Of a stretch of 64,000 nucleotides of DNA, positions 24,846-36,770 are shown in pieces. The position numbers and the translations under genes were made by a program. How positions within the stretch are numbered: the stretch's first letter is position 1; each line of letters begins with the position of its first letter. The notes under the pieces were generated by a model that had not been told where the DNA came from, did not search any database, and saw only the letters and a list, made by a program, of their open reading frames with translations. The stretch lies in assembly GCF_042242105.1 (NCBI RefSeq), contig NC_092034.1, forward strand, positions 18,066,644 to 18,130,643, read 5' to 3'. The stretch is from Pempheris klunzingeri. Its lineage: Eukaryota; Chordata; Actinopteri; Acropomatiformes; Pempheridae.

Positions 24846-27800
24846 TGAGAGACAGCCAGCTAATGTGTGTTCTTTTGCTTCCAGTACCATGTCTGAAGAT
24901 TGTACTCAGTAAAGGCCTGGGACTCGGCATCATCCTGGGATCAGTGATGGGTAACACACCTCAGCTCACCTTCTCTTCCCTCTAACCTCTGCGTGCACAG
25001 AACCTCATGAACATTAAAATCTTTAAACATACAGTGGAAATCTTGTCAATACAGTTAGACTGATTTAGTTTTAGTTTAACATTTGTTAATTTGATTTGAA
25101 TCAAACAAACAATAATCAATTATTATTGTGTTAGTCAAGCTTTAGTCAGTGAAAACCAGGCAATTTAGTTTGGGTCAGTGAGAAGTATATAAGATTGATT
25201 TTCATCATGTTTATGCCAATGATCAGCAGCTTGAAAGCTGTAATTGTGCTGTAGTAGTTTTCAGAGGATATTCCAACAGCAGTGTAAAAGTGATTATACA
25301 ACATTATTACCATAATGTAACTGAAAGGCCCAGTCACTGAAATAGTATGTAACTAATAAGTCCCTGAGCTCACAGGTCCATTTATTCACACCTGAATGCT
25401 GCCCAGTACAGCTACAGTCTGACTCAGGGCTGTTCACTTCCAGTCCTGGAGGGTCAGAGTCCTGCACGGGCCACACCTGGACTCGGGTAGATCCTGGACA
25501 GATGTGGCTTATTAACCACCAGCGAGTAACAAAGAGCTGCAGGGCTCCATTCCTCCAGCACTGGAGGGGGACAGCCCCGTTGGCCCATGTGCAGAGCCAC
25601 TGCAGTTGGGCGTTAAGGGTTTTGTTCAAAGGCACTTAGGTGGCAGTTCTGAGGAAGGGGTGAAGGTACATAGATTAGATACCGGCACTGTTTACTCTGA
25701 CTCTCCTCCCTGTTTGTCCACAGTGAAGCTGCCTCAGGTCTTTAAGATGCTGGGAGCAAAGAGCGCTGAGGGGCTGAGCTTCAAGTCTGTGCTGCTTGAG
25801 CTGCTGGCCATCACAGGAACAATGGCCTACAGTATCGCCAACAAGTTCCCCTTCAGGTTGGGCCACATTCATATTAATTCTGTGTAAAGTCGAAATGTAC
25901 ACAAACACTCAATTTCTACAATTCTACCTCTGTAGCCACTGTACAGCTGGACAGTGTTTATACACTACAAGTTCTGCACCTTTTTGTTCAATATTGAGTA
26001 ATTTGCTAAATGTCGCCTCAGTGCCTGGGGCGAGGCTCTGTTCCTCATGCTGCAGACAGCCGCCATCGGCTTCCTCATTCAGCACTATGGAGGAAGAAGC
26101 AGCAGAGGTAAGACTGCATGAACACTGCAGTCATTCAGGATCAGAACTGATGTCAGTATTAGTCCCTCTTGCGTGGTTACTGAAGAGTTGTAGCTGAAGA
26201 GTTGAGAGCTACGATACATTTTGAAAAGCAAACTCAAATGAATGATGTTTAAGCTGTAATCAGAAAACTGTACATATCATTTTAAACTTAAATATCAGGA
26301 GGAAAGAGTTCCCCCTAACAGCACATGACTGGGCTCTGATAGCCAATTCCCTTTTGGATTTAGGTCTAAATTCTTAAAAGATCTGCGGCCACCAAATTCC
26401 TTGAATCATCCAATCACAATCTCTGTTAGACTCATTGACTGAACATGGCTGAGGAGGGAACTCATGACAAGGGAGAGAAGTACCCTTCGCATAAATGTTT
26501 ATCAGCCTCTATCATTTTAAACTTAACAACGGCTTGATCAGCCTAACACTGGTTACAATGCATTCTGTAACCCATCACATCCTCTGACCTGTAGTGCAAC
26601 AGTTTTGTTTTTGGCTACAGGAAATAGAAGAAAAAACTTGGAGAGGAAATTCCAATCTGTCCATAATAAATCGCTGTTTTACTTTGGTCAGTCTCGGCTA
26701 GGCTGAATGGTAAATGGTCTGTATTTGTATAAAGTCTTTCTAGTCATTTCGACTACTCGGAGTGAGTTTACATCACATCCTCATTCACCCATTCACACAT
26801 CATTCATTCAGGAGGAATCTGAGTTGCTTTCACACACTGAAGCTATGCATCAAGTTGTGGTCCAGTGTCGAACCCCTGACCTCCTGACTGAGGAGCCACA
26901 GTTGCCCTGAACTGGAACCCAAGCCTATGCCACTTTTTACACTGTGAAATAAAACTGAATCTAAAAGCAGACTCCGTTCTGATAGGAAATCCTTCAGAGT
27001 GTGTTTCTCTCCTCCCAGGTTTCCTGTTTCTGGTTGTGTATTTTGGCCTGCTGGTTCTCCTGCTGTCTCCAGTCACTCCCAAGTTAGTTGTTACCTACAT
27101 GCAAGCCTCCAACATGCCAGCCATCATCATCGGCAGGGTAGGTGAAGACAACACCCATCTAATATGTATATAATAATGTAACGCTTGTATTTTTCATATC
27201 ATCTTATATGGCATGTTGTGGATGTTGTCAACCAGTGAGTGGTTAACTATTATATTAACTATTAGAACTATTATTCTATCTGTTTTTCTCTGCTGTCCCA
27301 TTTCTTTGAGAATGAATGACGTTGTATCTTTGTCATTAGGTTCAGATTAGAGTTTCAGTTCAAATCAATGTCATCTGGTACATGTCACATGATGTCCTAA
27401 CCTGTGCCTAAATAATGTGTTTTTAAATCAGAACTCACAGACATACACAGACTGCTGCAGCCAGCAGGACTCACTACCTCCAGTGATAGTGAGCTAGTCT
27501 GCTTCAAAATCGTACCAAAAATATGTTCCCTAGAAGTCAAAATCATGCCTTCATAATTAAAACATTTGACGACACATTTTCATCAGTGTTTAAAGTATTC
27601 CAGTTGTCGTTGTCTATGGTAACGGCACATACAGGAAGAGGAACCGATGTAGACTGATTTTCTGTGTTGCAGATTCAGCAAAACATAAAGAAATGTATCT
27701 TGTGTCTTTCTGAACATAAAGAAAAGTTACTGATGTACATGCACACGCACACCACAGGAGAGAGTGACAGTGTCTGTGGTTGTCCCAGCTCATCCAGGCA

Positions 27801-29597
27801 GTCGCCAACTTCCGTAACGGGCACACTGGCCAGCTGTCCGCCATCTCGGTCTTCCTGCTGTTTGCTGGATCCCTCGCCCGCATCTTCACTTCACTACAGG
27901 TAGTGTGTGTGTGTGTGTGTCAGAGAGAGAGAGAGAGAACAGGCAACCAGGGAACAGATCCACATAGGGCAGGGCGATATCACCTCAAATAAACATCATG
28001 ATAAATTCTCACAGTTACCTTTGTAACAGTTAATAGACCAACATCCTATCAAATCCACACATGCTCACATTCTCTATCTTTGCTGTGGAGCGCTTGATCT
28101 TTTCTACTGAACAATGAACAGAAGACGCTGCATTACACAGGAGTATTATTTAAGATTCAACACTTAAGGAGCTGCTCCAGACATGCATTCACTAGAATAG
28201 AAAGTGTGATTACAATATTATGAATAGTGCATCTATGGCTTCTGTCATCTCATTTCAACATGTTTTAGGATATGAAATGAGATGCATCCTGTGTAACAGT
28301 CCTGGTGTTTTCTGCCTTTACGTTTCTTTCCTCTCTCAGGTACTTGTCTTGTAGTGCAGCATGAATTTAATTTATCTGAATCTGAATGTGCAACATGCAG
28401 TTGGCCGGGTTAGAAAGTGAAATGTGCAGTGGGATAGGTCTGTAGAAGTGTAAAGTGTCTGTAGTTGAGTGTCAGGTATGAGGGGGAGCTACAGAGCACC
28501 GGCAGAGTTCAACAGTCTAACAGCTTCTGGAAAGAAGCGGCTCCTCAGTGTGGTGCTCCACAGCCTCCCGAAGAGTGAGGGTGAAGGGTGGGTGGAGTAT
28601 TTCATGATGCAGATGGCCCTCTTCCTGCATCTGATGTAAATGTCTATGGTGGGGGGGCAGCCTTCAGCACCCTCTGCAGAGCCTTCCTCTCAGCTGGCAC
28701 ACGGTGATTCAGAGGACACTCTCCACCACACTACACATACTACCTGCTCTGCAAATCAAATCAAACGTTCGCCAGCAGACTCATAGGTCTGACACATAGA
28801 GGTCACCGTCACTGTCCTCTCCCATGAGTTTTGAATCTATTCCTGCATCCAGATCTTCGTCTGGATGCTGGGGCTGAAATAAAGCAGCTGCATAAAATAG
28901 TGTCCTCCTCTGCTTTTGAACTCAGTCTTCCAGTTGTCGAAGACGGCTTCTTCCCTGCTTCGAAAAGGGAAAAAGTCCAGACAATAGTGCAGCTTCATGG
29001 ATGGCTGCCATCTTTTTTAATTTATTTTTTTTGTTTTTGGGGAGGATGTGACATTCAAGATGGGCAGACCAATCAGATCTCGGCGTGGAGTTGTATTTTC
29101 ATCACAATAGATGAATTTATAAATCCCCAAAGGGAAATTAAATATAATACAACCATTTAAGGGGTATGTTGCAAATAACAGCCTACCTAACGGAATTAAT
29201 TCATCGAACAGATACGTTCAGTTAGAGTTCATAATGTCAGCTTCTGTCTAAACTGCCAACCTGAATATTGATTCAGTTAACTACCCAGCCCTAAGAGAAA
29301 GTACAGCCACTGTAAGGTAACCCTTCATCATAACGGAAATGGAATTTGTTGCTAATCTAACATTACTCTTCAGAATGTAAAGTACACCATTATTTCTGCT
29401 TATATCCGCTTTTGTTCACGTCACACAAGGAGATAGTTTTGACCTACGTTGTGTTCCTGCAGGAAACTGGAGATTCACTGATGGCCTTCACCTACATCAT
29501 ATCCTCTACCTGTAACGGCATCATCGCTCTGCAAGTTCTCTACTACTGGAACAGCTCCCCAGAACACAAGAAGAAGAAGAAGAAGAAGAAAGAGTAG
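23325..29597 (+). CDS. mpdu1: Mannose-P-dolichol utilization defect 1 protein
   Basis: Seven exons: 23325-23451, 24885-24950, 25724-25856, 26022-26107, 27019-27137, 27789-27899 and 29463-29597. All introns are GT-AG, and 777 nt give 258 residues plus TAG. The protein matches MPDU1 along its length: [34 protein letters not shown] (first PQ-loop), [29 protein letters not shown] and [14 protein letters not shown]. It is a multi-span ER membrane protein needed to use dolichol-phosphate-mannose and -glucose in N-glycan, O-mannose and GPI-anchor synthesis; human loss causes a congenital disorder of glycosylation. Human MPDU1 has 247 residues. The C-terminus here is an unusual run of lysines ending in Glu. 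The ATG context ACAATGG is good. Confidence 0.96.
24702..24847. repeat. (GT)n-(GCGT)n compound microsatellite in mpdu1 intron 1
   Basis: About 65 bp of GT units pass into about 68 bp of GCGT units. It ends only about 38 bp before the exon 2 acceptor at 24885. Confidence 0.95.
25886..25991. repeat. 106-bp repeat inside mpdu1 intron 3
   Basis: It makes up about two thirds of the 165-bp intron 3 (25857-26021) and ends 30 bp before exon 4. Its reverse complement is found almost unchanged at 22318-22423, upstream of the gene. Confidence 0.85.
26705..26908 (-). repeat. tRNA-like SINE/dispersed repeat, second copy
   Basis: It starts ATGGTAAATGGTCTGTATTT and contains GTGTCGAACCCCTGACC, the reversed B-box region. 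It is the reverse-oriented, somewhat deleted counterpart of 13394-13676 and lies in mpdu1 intron 4. Confidence 0.7.
28340..28760. repeat. LINE-derived dispersed repeat in mpdu1 intron 6
   Basis: The segment runs from TTTAATTTATCTGAATCTGA through AACAGCTTCTGGAAAGAAGC and GTGGTGCTCCACAGCC. It resembles the untranslated or C-terminal part of Rex/CR1-type LINEs. There is no open frame of note, and family assignment is by eye. Confidence 0.45.
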
Positions 29598-30520
29598 GCG
29601 AAGGACAATAACTAGACTCCAATCATTAAGCAACACTTGTCATTCCATATCCAACTTTAAACACTCACGGAGGTGTCTTCAAAACTTGAAAGAACAAATT
29701 GAAATGCACATAAGAGCCACTGGGAAGTGTTGAACATTGAATCTGCTGGACAAAACTTACTTTGTAGTGAGGATGTGAACCTAAGTGCGAGGCAGATCTT
29801 CCATGCTGGCCCACTGGCTTTATGAGCAGTAGTGTTTAGCTGAGCAGGGCTGCTGGGTCCACACTCCCCAGCTGTGATTCAGTTCTCCTCAGTACCATCA
29901 GGTTCACACTGTGTTCACACTGATGTGTTTAAATGTTTGGAAACAGTTTGTGCACTTGGCAGTTGATTGTTTTCACATCCAGGGCTTCGGATCACCAGTC
30001 TAATCATCAAGATGAAGTTTTTGAAATGGTTTTAACAGTTTTGACTCTGGATGCCTGTTAAGAATGATTTGTTGTTTTATTACTTCACATAAATGATTCC
30101 ACACTAGCTTGCACAAGCATAAGACGTATTTAATGGTCTGTATTTGGTGATATGACATCATTGATGCTACCATTTGAACAGCTATAAATGCTTCTGAAAT
30201 ATTTCTGCAGCTCTGCACAGGATCACATTGACAGATATTTGGACAACAGTTTCAGCTCAGGTTTAAACTAAACTAAGTTTACGGTTGAGCTAGCAGTCTG
30301 TGAGACTGAACTTGGGCACAGTGGTGCTCTGAGCTAAAAGCTGTGCACACAGTAACAATGCTAACACTAATGGGAGGCAGGTATAATGTTTGGCTTTATT
30401 CAAATACACGTGCACTGAAAGTAGAGGTTCAATAATGATCAGTTTATTATCAGTTTACTGATAAACTCATACATTATCCAAAGAGTTTATGAAGACATTT
30501 TATATAGATTTCACAATAAA
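29598..30520 (+). other. mpdu1: mpdu1 3'UTR (inferred) with poly(A) signal
   Basis: No other gene follows the mpdu1 stop. A canonical AATAAA lies at 30515-30520, followed by GT-rich sequence (GTGATTATGTGAAAG), so transcription of mpdu1 probably ends near 30540. This is an inference without transcript data. Confidence 0.45.
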
Positions 30521-30789
30521 GTGATTATGTGAAAGATGTTTCCCATGAACAACACAACGTCCTCTGCATGATGACAGCTGTCTGTCCCGAGAGTTGACAT
30601 TTGACAGATGTTTGGTGTTACCCATCGCTCCCCCTTCTGCTGTAGTAGCAGAGCAAAGTCTGTTTAAATTAACAAAGAAACACGTTAGTGAACTACATGA
30701 CGACATATCCTTCGAAGGCATTCAGTTGAACCAGGTTCTGACAGTGTTCGTGAGGAACAGCCCATGTATTTGACTGTTGCAAACGTTTT

Positions 30790-31440
30790 CTTCAAATCCT
30801 GACATTTTCTATGGGATTCAGGTCAGGTGACTGTGACGACCACTCTAGTATCTTCCAGGACGGTTTCTGAAGCCTTGGTGGACTGTGAGGTATGTTTGGG
30901 ATCATTGTCCTGTTGGAAGGTCCAGTGACGCCAAAGCTTCAGCTTCCTCACAGACAGCATGACGTTTTCTCCTGGATTTCCTGATACTTGATTGAATCCA
31001 TGTTGCCCTTCAAACGCTGCAGGTTTCCAGAGCCTGAAGAAGCAAAGCAGCCCCAGAGCATCATTCTTCTTTTCAGCGTATTCTTCCTCATCCAGACATA
31101 CCACTGATCCATAAACCTGAAAAGTCCCAGTTTCCTGATGAGGCTCTTCGCTAGATGCATCAGATGTGCTTGAGACAACATCTGATTTGCAAATGAGTGC
31201 TCTTATGAAGGATTCTACTCGGGGCTGAATCATTTTTAGACTGCAGTAGTCATTAAAAGTGGCATTTTGTGTTGAATTTGGAGAAACCAGCTGTAATGTT
31301 AGTTGTGTTGAGCTAGTTAACTTGTTCTTGTTTAAGTTGTTCATGGAACACAGCTGGAAGATTGTAAATCTTGCCAATGCAGCTTTTTTCAGCCATTTGC
31401 AGTGGGGGTTGAATAAGTTTGAGTGTAAGTATATATTGTA
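30790..31440 (-). pseudogene. Tc1-like transposase relic, copy 1
   Basis: Minus-strand frames carry KLWRHWTFQQDNDPKHTSQS, the transposase block with the second catalytic Asp, and SIKYQEIQEK. The residues are spread over two frames with stops. The last Asp-containing block (SPDLNPIE in intact copies) is visible at the DNA level near 30830-30850. The copy is deleted between about 31050 and 31240. Tc1 transposase cuts and pastes DNA at TA sites; this copy cannot. Confidence 0.8.
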
Positions 31441-31843
31441 AGATGTTACACTCTGACATGTATCCAGGGGGGCTCACACTGTTTCGGCTTGCGAGCTACT
31501 TTTAAAATGACCAGGTCACAATGATCTACCTACATTAAAAATGTTAAACATATATTTATTTCTATATATACTGAGTATACTTTATATATACAGTATATGT
31601 TGGCATACACTGCATAACTACAGCTAATGTAACCCTTGGTATTACACATAAAGATTGACAGCAGCAATGCAGTGATGGAACATTCAACACATTTATGGTC
31701 ACTACCTTCCTCTGATGACTTGCACTGAATGGAGTCAAATATCCCTTCCTATCCTGTTCCCTATCCCAGAGTATCCCTTCTTTAGTAGATATAAATTGGA
31801 AGGCTAACTAGTAGCTAGCGCGTTTGACCGCGCATGTCCCTGT

Positions 31844-32623
31844 TAGAGATGGGCTTTATGGCTCTTTGAAGGGAGCCGGATCTTCAGGAGCCGTTCAAAC
31901 GACTGACTCGTTCTTATATTTACTTATTTATTCATTAGAAGTCAACCATGGGTAACTTGTTTTCATCAAGGAAACAATCACTGGTAGCAGTTGTAAAAGA
32001 AGATTTGGTTCAGAATAATTCAAACTTATAACAAACTTATTGAATTTTCCCCTCACCTAAAAAACTTTGTGGCACAATAAAGCTATGTAGGCTGCAGATA
32101 ACTTCCATGCAAAACACATGAACATTTTAACAATACAGAAATAAAATGAAAATAATAAATAAGTATATATATAAAACTAGAATAGAAATTAGGACATGAT
32201 ACAAATGTGAATGCATAATTGTACTAAACTACCTGGTGTGTGTTCACCTGAACTACTTTACAAACAGGAACTCAGCTCCTTGACTCGAATCCGAACAATG
32301 GAAACAATAACAAATAACTTTTCTTCGGTCGTTAATATCTCCTGCTCCCTGAATGTGAATCTCTTCAGTCCAGTCGGGCAGCGCTCACTAATATCTCCTC
32401 CCCTGATGCTGCGCATCTGTAGCTGCGTTCACAAACTCGATGTCATTAGTCGTTCAGGTGAAGGCAGTGTGGACAACTCAGACTCGTGGGGCACACAGGT
32501 GACACATGAAGGCAGCGCGGGCAATTTGCATATAAGAACGGCTCGCAACTGCGAATCGGTTCTCATCGTTCACTTAAAAGAGCCGTTCAAAGACTCGACT
32601 CGTTCGCGAACGTCACATCTCTA
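31844..32623. mobile_element. Non-autonomous hAT element, 780 bp
   Basis: The ends are TAGAGATGGG on the left and ACATCTCTA on the right, inverted to each other. The inner sequences GAGCCGTTCAAACGACTGAC and GAGCCGTTCAAAGACTCGAC also recur near the two ends. It is flanked by 8-bp copies of the target, GTCCCTGT (31836-31843) and GTCCCTGC (32624-32631), 7 of 8 identical. An 8-bp duplication is the hAT hallmark. No transposase is inside. Confidence 0.8.
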
Positions 32624-32795
32624 GTCCCTGCCCGGGACCCGTAGCAGAGAATCACAGACCGCCCTGTAAACGCGACTTTTCTTTTTTAAACCGTCACGCG
32701 ATCAACGTATTGGGCATGTTTATGCAGGTGCGTGTTTGAAGTCTGCTAGAATAGTCTGCAGCCTTGTCTGGCTGCTCGTTTAACCAGCAGACAGC

Positions 32796-34714
32796 ATGAG
32801 GAGAGGCTACAAACTGGAAGAGGTCCTTGCTCCAGTCTTGCAGTCCTCTGAGGAGAATGGAGAGGATTTTGAAAGCAGTGAAGTCTCAGGTGAGAGCGAA
32901 GGATCTGGGGTTGAATTCCTGCCGGGGACAGAGGGGTCCAGCAGCTCAGAGGAGGAAGAGGAGGAAGATGAAGAAGCAAAGGAGGATGACACCTCTCCAT
33001 GGCGCTCTAAAAATGGGGAAATCCTGTGGTCTCCCACACATGAAGAGGTCCTGCCATTCTTTCCCCCTCCTATTTTGACCCCAGGGCCGACCCACATGGC
33101 CATCGCCAGGATCAGCAGCCCTGAGACTGCATTTGACCTGTTTTTCACGGAGGACATCCTGCAGCTAATCCTGCACTTCACAAACCTGCAGGGGAGGAGG
33201 ACAAGCAAACACTGGAAAGATGTGAGTAAGGAGGAACTGCGGGCCTACCTGGGGCTGCTGATCTTGGCAGGCATGTTCAAATCACAGCACGAATCCACTA
33301 AGAGCCTGTGGAACAGGGAGACGGGGGTGGGGCGTGCAATTTTTGCAGCATCAATGTCTCAGAAGAGATTTATACAAATCAATCTGGCCCTGAGGTTTGA
33401 TGACCAACTGTCAAGGCCAGAACGCCACAAGAGAGATAAGATGGCCCCGATCATAGACCTCTGGAGCAAATGGAGCACCCGCCTCCCCAAGCTCTTTAAC
33501 CCAGGGAGAGACATTTGCGTCGATGAGCAGCTGGTCCCTTTTAAGGGCCGCTGTTCATTCAGGCAGTATATGCCCTCCAAGCCTGGAAAATATGGGCTGA
33601 AGATTTGGGCTCTCAGCGATGTGCAGACCTCCTATGCATGGAGGCTCCAGGTATACACAGGGAAGTCTGACACCACCACACGACGAGAGATCAACCAAGG
33701 GATGCGGGTGGTGCTGGAGCTCACGGATGAACTTGAGGGCCACACAGTCACCACTGACAACTTTTTCACATCTTTTCCCCTGGCAGAGGAATTACAGAAG
33801 AGGAGGATGGCCCTGTTGGGGACACTGAGATCAAACAAACCTGAGCTCCCCCCCCAGCTGCTCAATATCAAACACAGAGAGGTGCTGTCCTCTGTGTTTG
33901 GATTCAGCCACAACAAGACTGCTGTGTCTTATGTCCCAAAGAAAGGAAAAAATGTTCTGCTCCTCAGCACAAGACATCGGGAGCCAGAGGTCCAGGAATC
34001 TGGCAAAAAAAAGCCCCAGATCATCCTGGACTACAACAAGTGCAAGGGGGCTGTGGACCATCTAGACCAGGTAAGCACAATCATACGCGGGGCGTGCAAT
34101 TTTTTTTATATATACAATCAATTATTTACCAATTGATTTACTGTTACTCATTATGTATGATTGTCTGATATAGCCATAGACAATTTACTTAATTTTATTC
34201 TGTATTTTTGTATTTATCAAAATAATAAGAAGGATGTGTATAAATGGATTCATGTCTTTTCCTTTTGCAGGTTTGTGGCACCTACTCCTGCCGTCGACAG
34301 ACGCGGAGGTGGCCCATGTCCCTGTTCTATCACATGCTCGACGTATCGTGCTACAACGCATACGTCCTGTTCACTGCCGTGGACCCCAGCTGGAACAGCG
34401 CCAAAAACTACAGGCGGCGTCTGTTCTTGGAGCAGGTCGGTAGAGCGCTAGTCACCCCGGCCATGGCTAAGAGGAAGCATTTGCCAAGAGGGCCATTTGC
34501 AGCCAGCCTGGTCCTACAAGCCCAGGGCCAGGTCCACGGTCAAGAGGAGGAGGAGGAGGAAGAGGAGGAGGAGGAACCACAGCCAGGGCCCTCTAGAAAG
34601 AGGAAGCAGTGTGCTTTGTGCACGCAGCGCAGGAGGGTCTGGAAGCAGTGTGCCAAATGCGGCACACATGCATGCAGCATGCACCTCAAAATAATCTGTC
34701 ATTCATGTTTGTAA
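32796..34714 (+). CDS. PiggyBac-type transposase, apparently intact, one intron
   Basis: Exon 1 is 32796-34070 and exon 2 is 34271-34714, joined in phase 0 across a 200-bp GT-AG intron, giving 572 residues. The N-terminus is acidic (SSSEEEEEEDEE, about 45-65). The DDE_Tnp_1_7 domain follows with the three catalytic Asp in place: D243 (ICVDEQL), D321 (TTDNFFTS) and D421 (GAVDHLDQ). After the intron comes TYSCRRQTRRWPMSLFYHMLD. The last 40 residues hold a CxxC-CxxC-type zinc finger (CALC, CAKC, CSMH, CHSC). PiggyBac enzymes move DNA precisely at TTAA. No stop or frameshift is seen, so it is either a recently active element or a domesticated gene. An earlier ATG is not in frame. Confidence 0.9.
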
Positions 34715-34974
34715 GTGTAAGTGTTTTGTGGGAGTTTGTTCATTGTTCCAAAAACAATAACGCATCAAAATCAATGTTATTATCACTTATTGACCTAGTC
34801 AAGGCTGTAATAACTTCATCCCAAATATTCCTCTTTGCACCTTATTTTTGGAAAATATAGCATATTTACTGTTTTTCACACTGAAAAAATCTGAAGTTGT
34901 TGAAAAGATTTGATGCGGTGAAAGTGAAAACAAATATTTATTTTTAACATTTTTATGACACTTTTATGAGAGGG

Positions 34975-35007
34975 CCCGTTTAGGGCCTAAGGGTAAAGAG
35001 TGGTTAA
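34975..35007. other. Candidate right end of the piggyBac element at a TTAA
   Basis: About 270 bp after the transposase stop, CCCGTTTAGGGCCTAAGGG runs into GTAAAGAGTGG and a TTAA at 35004-35007. Inverted, it would start TTAACCACTCTTTACCC, a plausible piggyBac terminus. I found no matching left end upstream of 32796, so this stays tentative. Confidence 0.35.
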
Positions 35008-35780
35008 ATGTGCGGGATAGTTGAAACTCAGCTTCTAACCATCCTCTGCAGCCATTATGACCATTTTCTGATATGATGATGCATGTAACTTCAGCTGTTG
35101 TTGCTTTTACTGTGTTGAGTTATTAGCTGTGCATTAGTGCATAGACCTGAAATCAGAATACCTTGATCGGAATGAATTTGGAGTGAATTTAGTGAAATAT
35201 GACATTGAAATGAACAGATAAATGGAGCAAAAATGAATATTCTTTCCACAATTCACCGAGAGGATTTTTAGATATTATGATTTTGCCATATTTCATCAGA
35301 GCAACAATACATTTCAGTCATTCAGGCGCTGCGTGATGGTTTTGATGCAGGTGTTGCATCCAACCAGGTAAGTAAAGTACACTTTATTACACTGGTAGCA
35401 ACAGTTTCATGAAAATGAAAAAAGAATCTTTCTGACCTGCAGAGGCTGGCACGAGCCACTCAAATATCTCCCCTGACAGTCGGCTGTGCCTGAAACCTTT
35501 ACTGTAAGAGAGGAGAAAGGTCAATGGATTTATTGAGCTGTCCTGTCACTGCATCTCTCCCTGCTGTGATGTGGAGGGATGGAGGGGAAGGATGCTGGGG
35601 ACCAAAGGTCCATCCCTGCATCTCTGTCCATGGCGGCCCTGACACGTGAAGGGTGCTCCCAGCTATCTTGAAGTTTTAAGGGGGGAGGGTTGGACTGTTA
35701 TGTACTTGTAAACACTGGAGCCTCGTGCTCTGTCACCCCTAAACAGCTGTGTCTTTCTGTTACTAAAGGAGGGTGAGATA
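35008..35780. other. No gene seen
   Basis: Ordinary intergenic sequence; no repeat or exon that I can name. Confidence 0.4.
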
Positions 35781-36010
35781 CAGTGCTGTGAAAAAGTATT
35801 TGCCTCCTTACAGATTTCTTCTGTTTTTGCTTTATTGTCACACTTAAATGTTTCAGATCATCAAACAAATTTTAATATCAGACAAAGAAAACCTGAGTAA
35901 ACACAAAAAGCCGTTTTTAAATGATGATTTCATTTGTTAAGGGAAAAAGGCTATCCAAACCAACCTGGCCCTATGTGAAAAAGTAATTGCCATACTTTTT
36001 CACAGCACTG
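35781..36010. mobile_element. Tc1/mariner-type MITE, 230 bp
   Basis: Terminal inverted repeats CAGTGCTGTGAAAAAGTA (left) and TACTTTTTCACAGCACTG (right), bounded by TA on both sides (35779-35780 and 36011-36012). There is no coding content. Size, TA duplication and the GTGCTGTGAAAAAGTA end fit a widespread fish MITE. Confidence 0.92.
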
Positions 36011-36764
36011 TAAACTGCTGTGGCAGCGCAAGTGTCCAGTTAGAGTGACTGATGCAGGCGGTGGAAGGGCTTTATAAGATAGTGCCAGCAGAGGGAGGCC
36101 CACAGAGTTTAGGTTACTGCAACTGACTCTGTTTGTTAGTCCCAGCACCTCCAGCTTCAGGGTCCAGGGAGAAAGGGACACACAAGTTCCCTTGCTGAGT
36201 CACACTGGACCCTTGGGTCCCAGGGCTTTGGTACCTGATATTCTGGGTTTATTACCAGTGGTGTTATTACCCTATGTGGTTCATGGGATTTATGTGATAT
36301 TTGACTGATGGTCACACACGTCGTGATTTTGATTATTTAGTTAGCCAAGCATTTGGTAAAAATGTTTTGCTGGCAAAGCTCCAGAATGGAGTTAAAGATG
36401 CACAGGGAGAATGGCCATCCTGTCTGTGTTTATAAAAGAAAACTCATATAACAGTCATGCTGCTTCAGGGATAATAACTGTTTTTACTGTTTTACTGACA
36501 CCAAACTAGCTCTAACAGACAAGTGACACAATGAAAGTGCTCATCTCTCCATGGTTGTCTCCTCAGCAGGGAGCAGGGGAAGAAGGCTGAGGTGTATCCT
36601 GCACCTGCTTAAGAGCTCCAGGAGGAGGGCGGGGGGCTGGTATGTGTGATTATTTGAGTGTATTGTGTGTTATTGGTTAATTAGAGATATTTATTATATT
36701 CTGTTTTGGAATGGTGTCATGTCATTTTTTAATAGCCATATGTTTTTGTCCCACCTGCCTAACC
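36011..36764. other. No gene seen
   Basis: Between two mobile elements; no supported gene or repeat. Confidence 0.4.
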
Positions 36765-36770
36765 ACCTGT

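Noticed and set aside
24549-24985. ORFs made of Val-Cys or Arg-Ala-Cys repeats
   Set aside because: Translation of the GT and GCGT microsatellite within an intron.
32211-32624. 137-codon plus-strand ORF
   Set aside because: It lies inside the non-autonomous hAT element and has no known domain.
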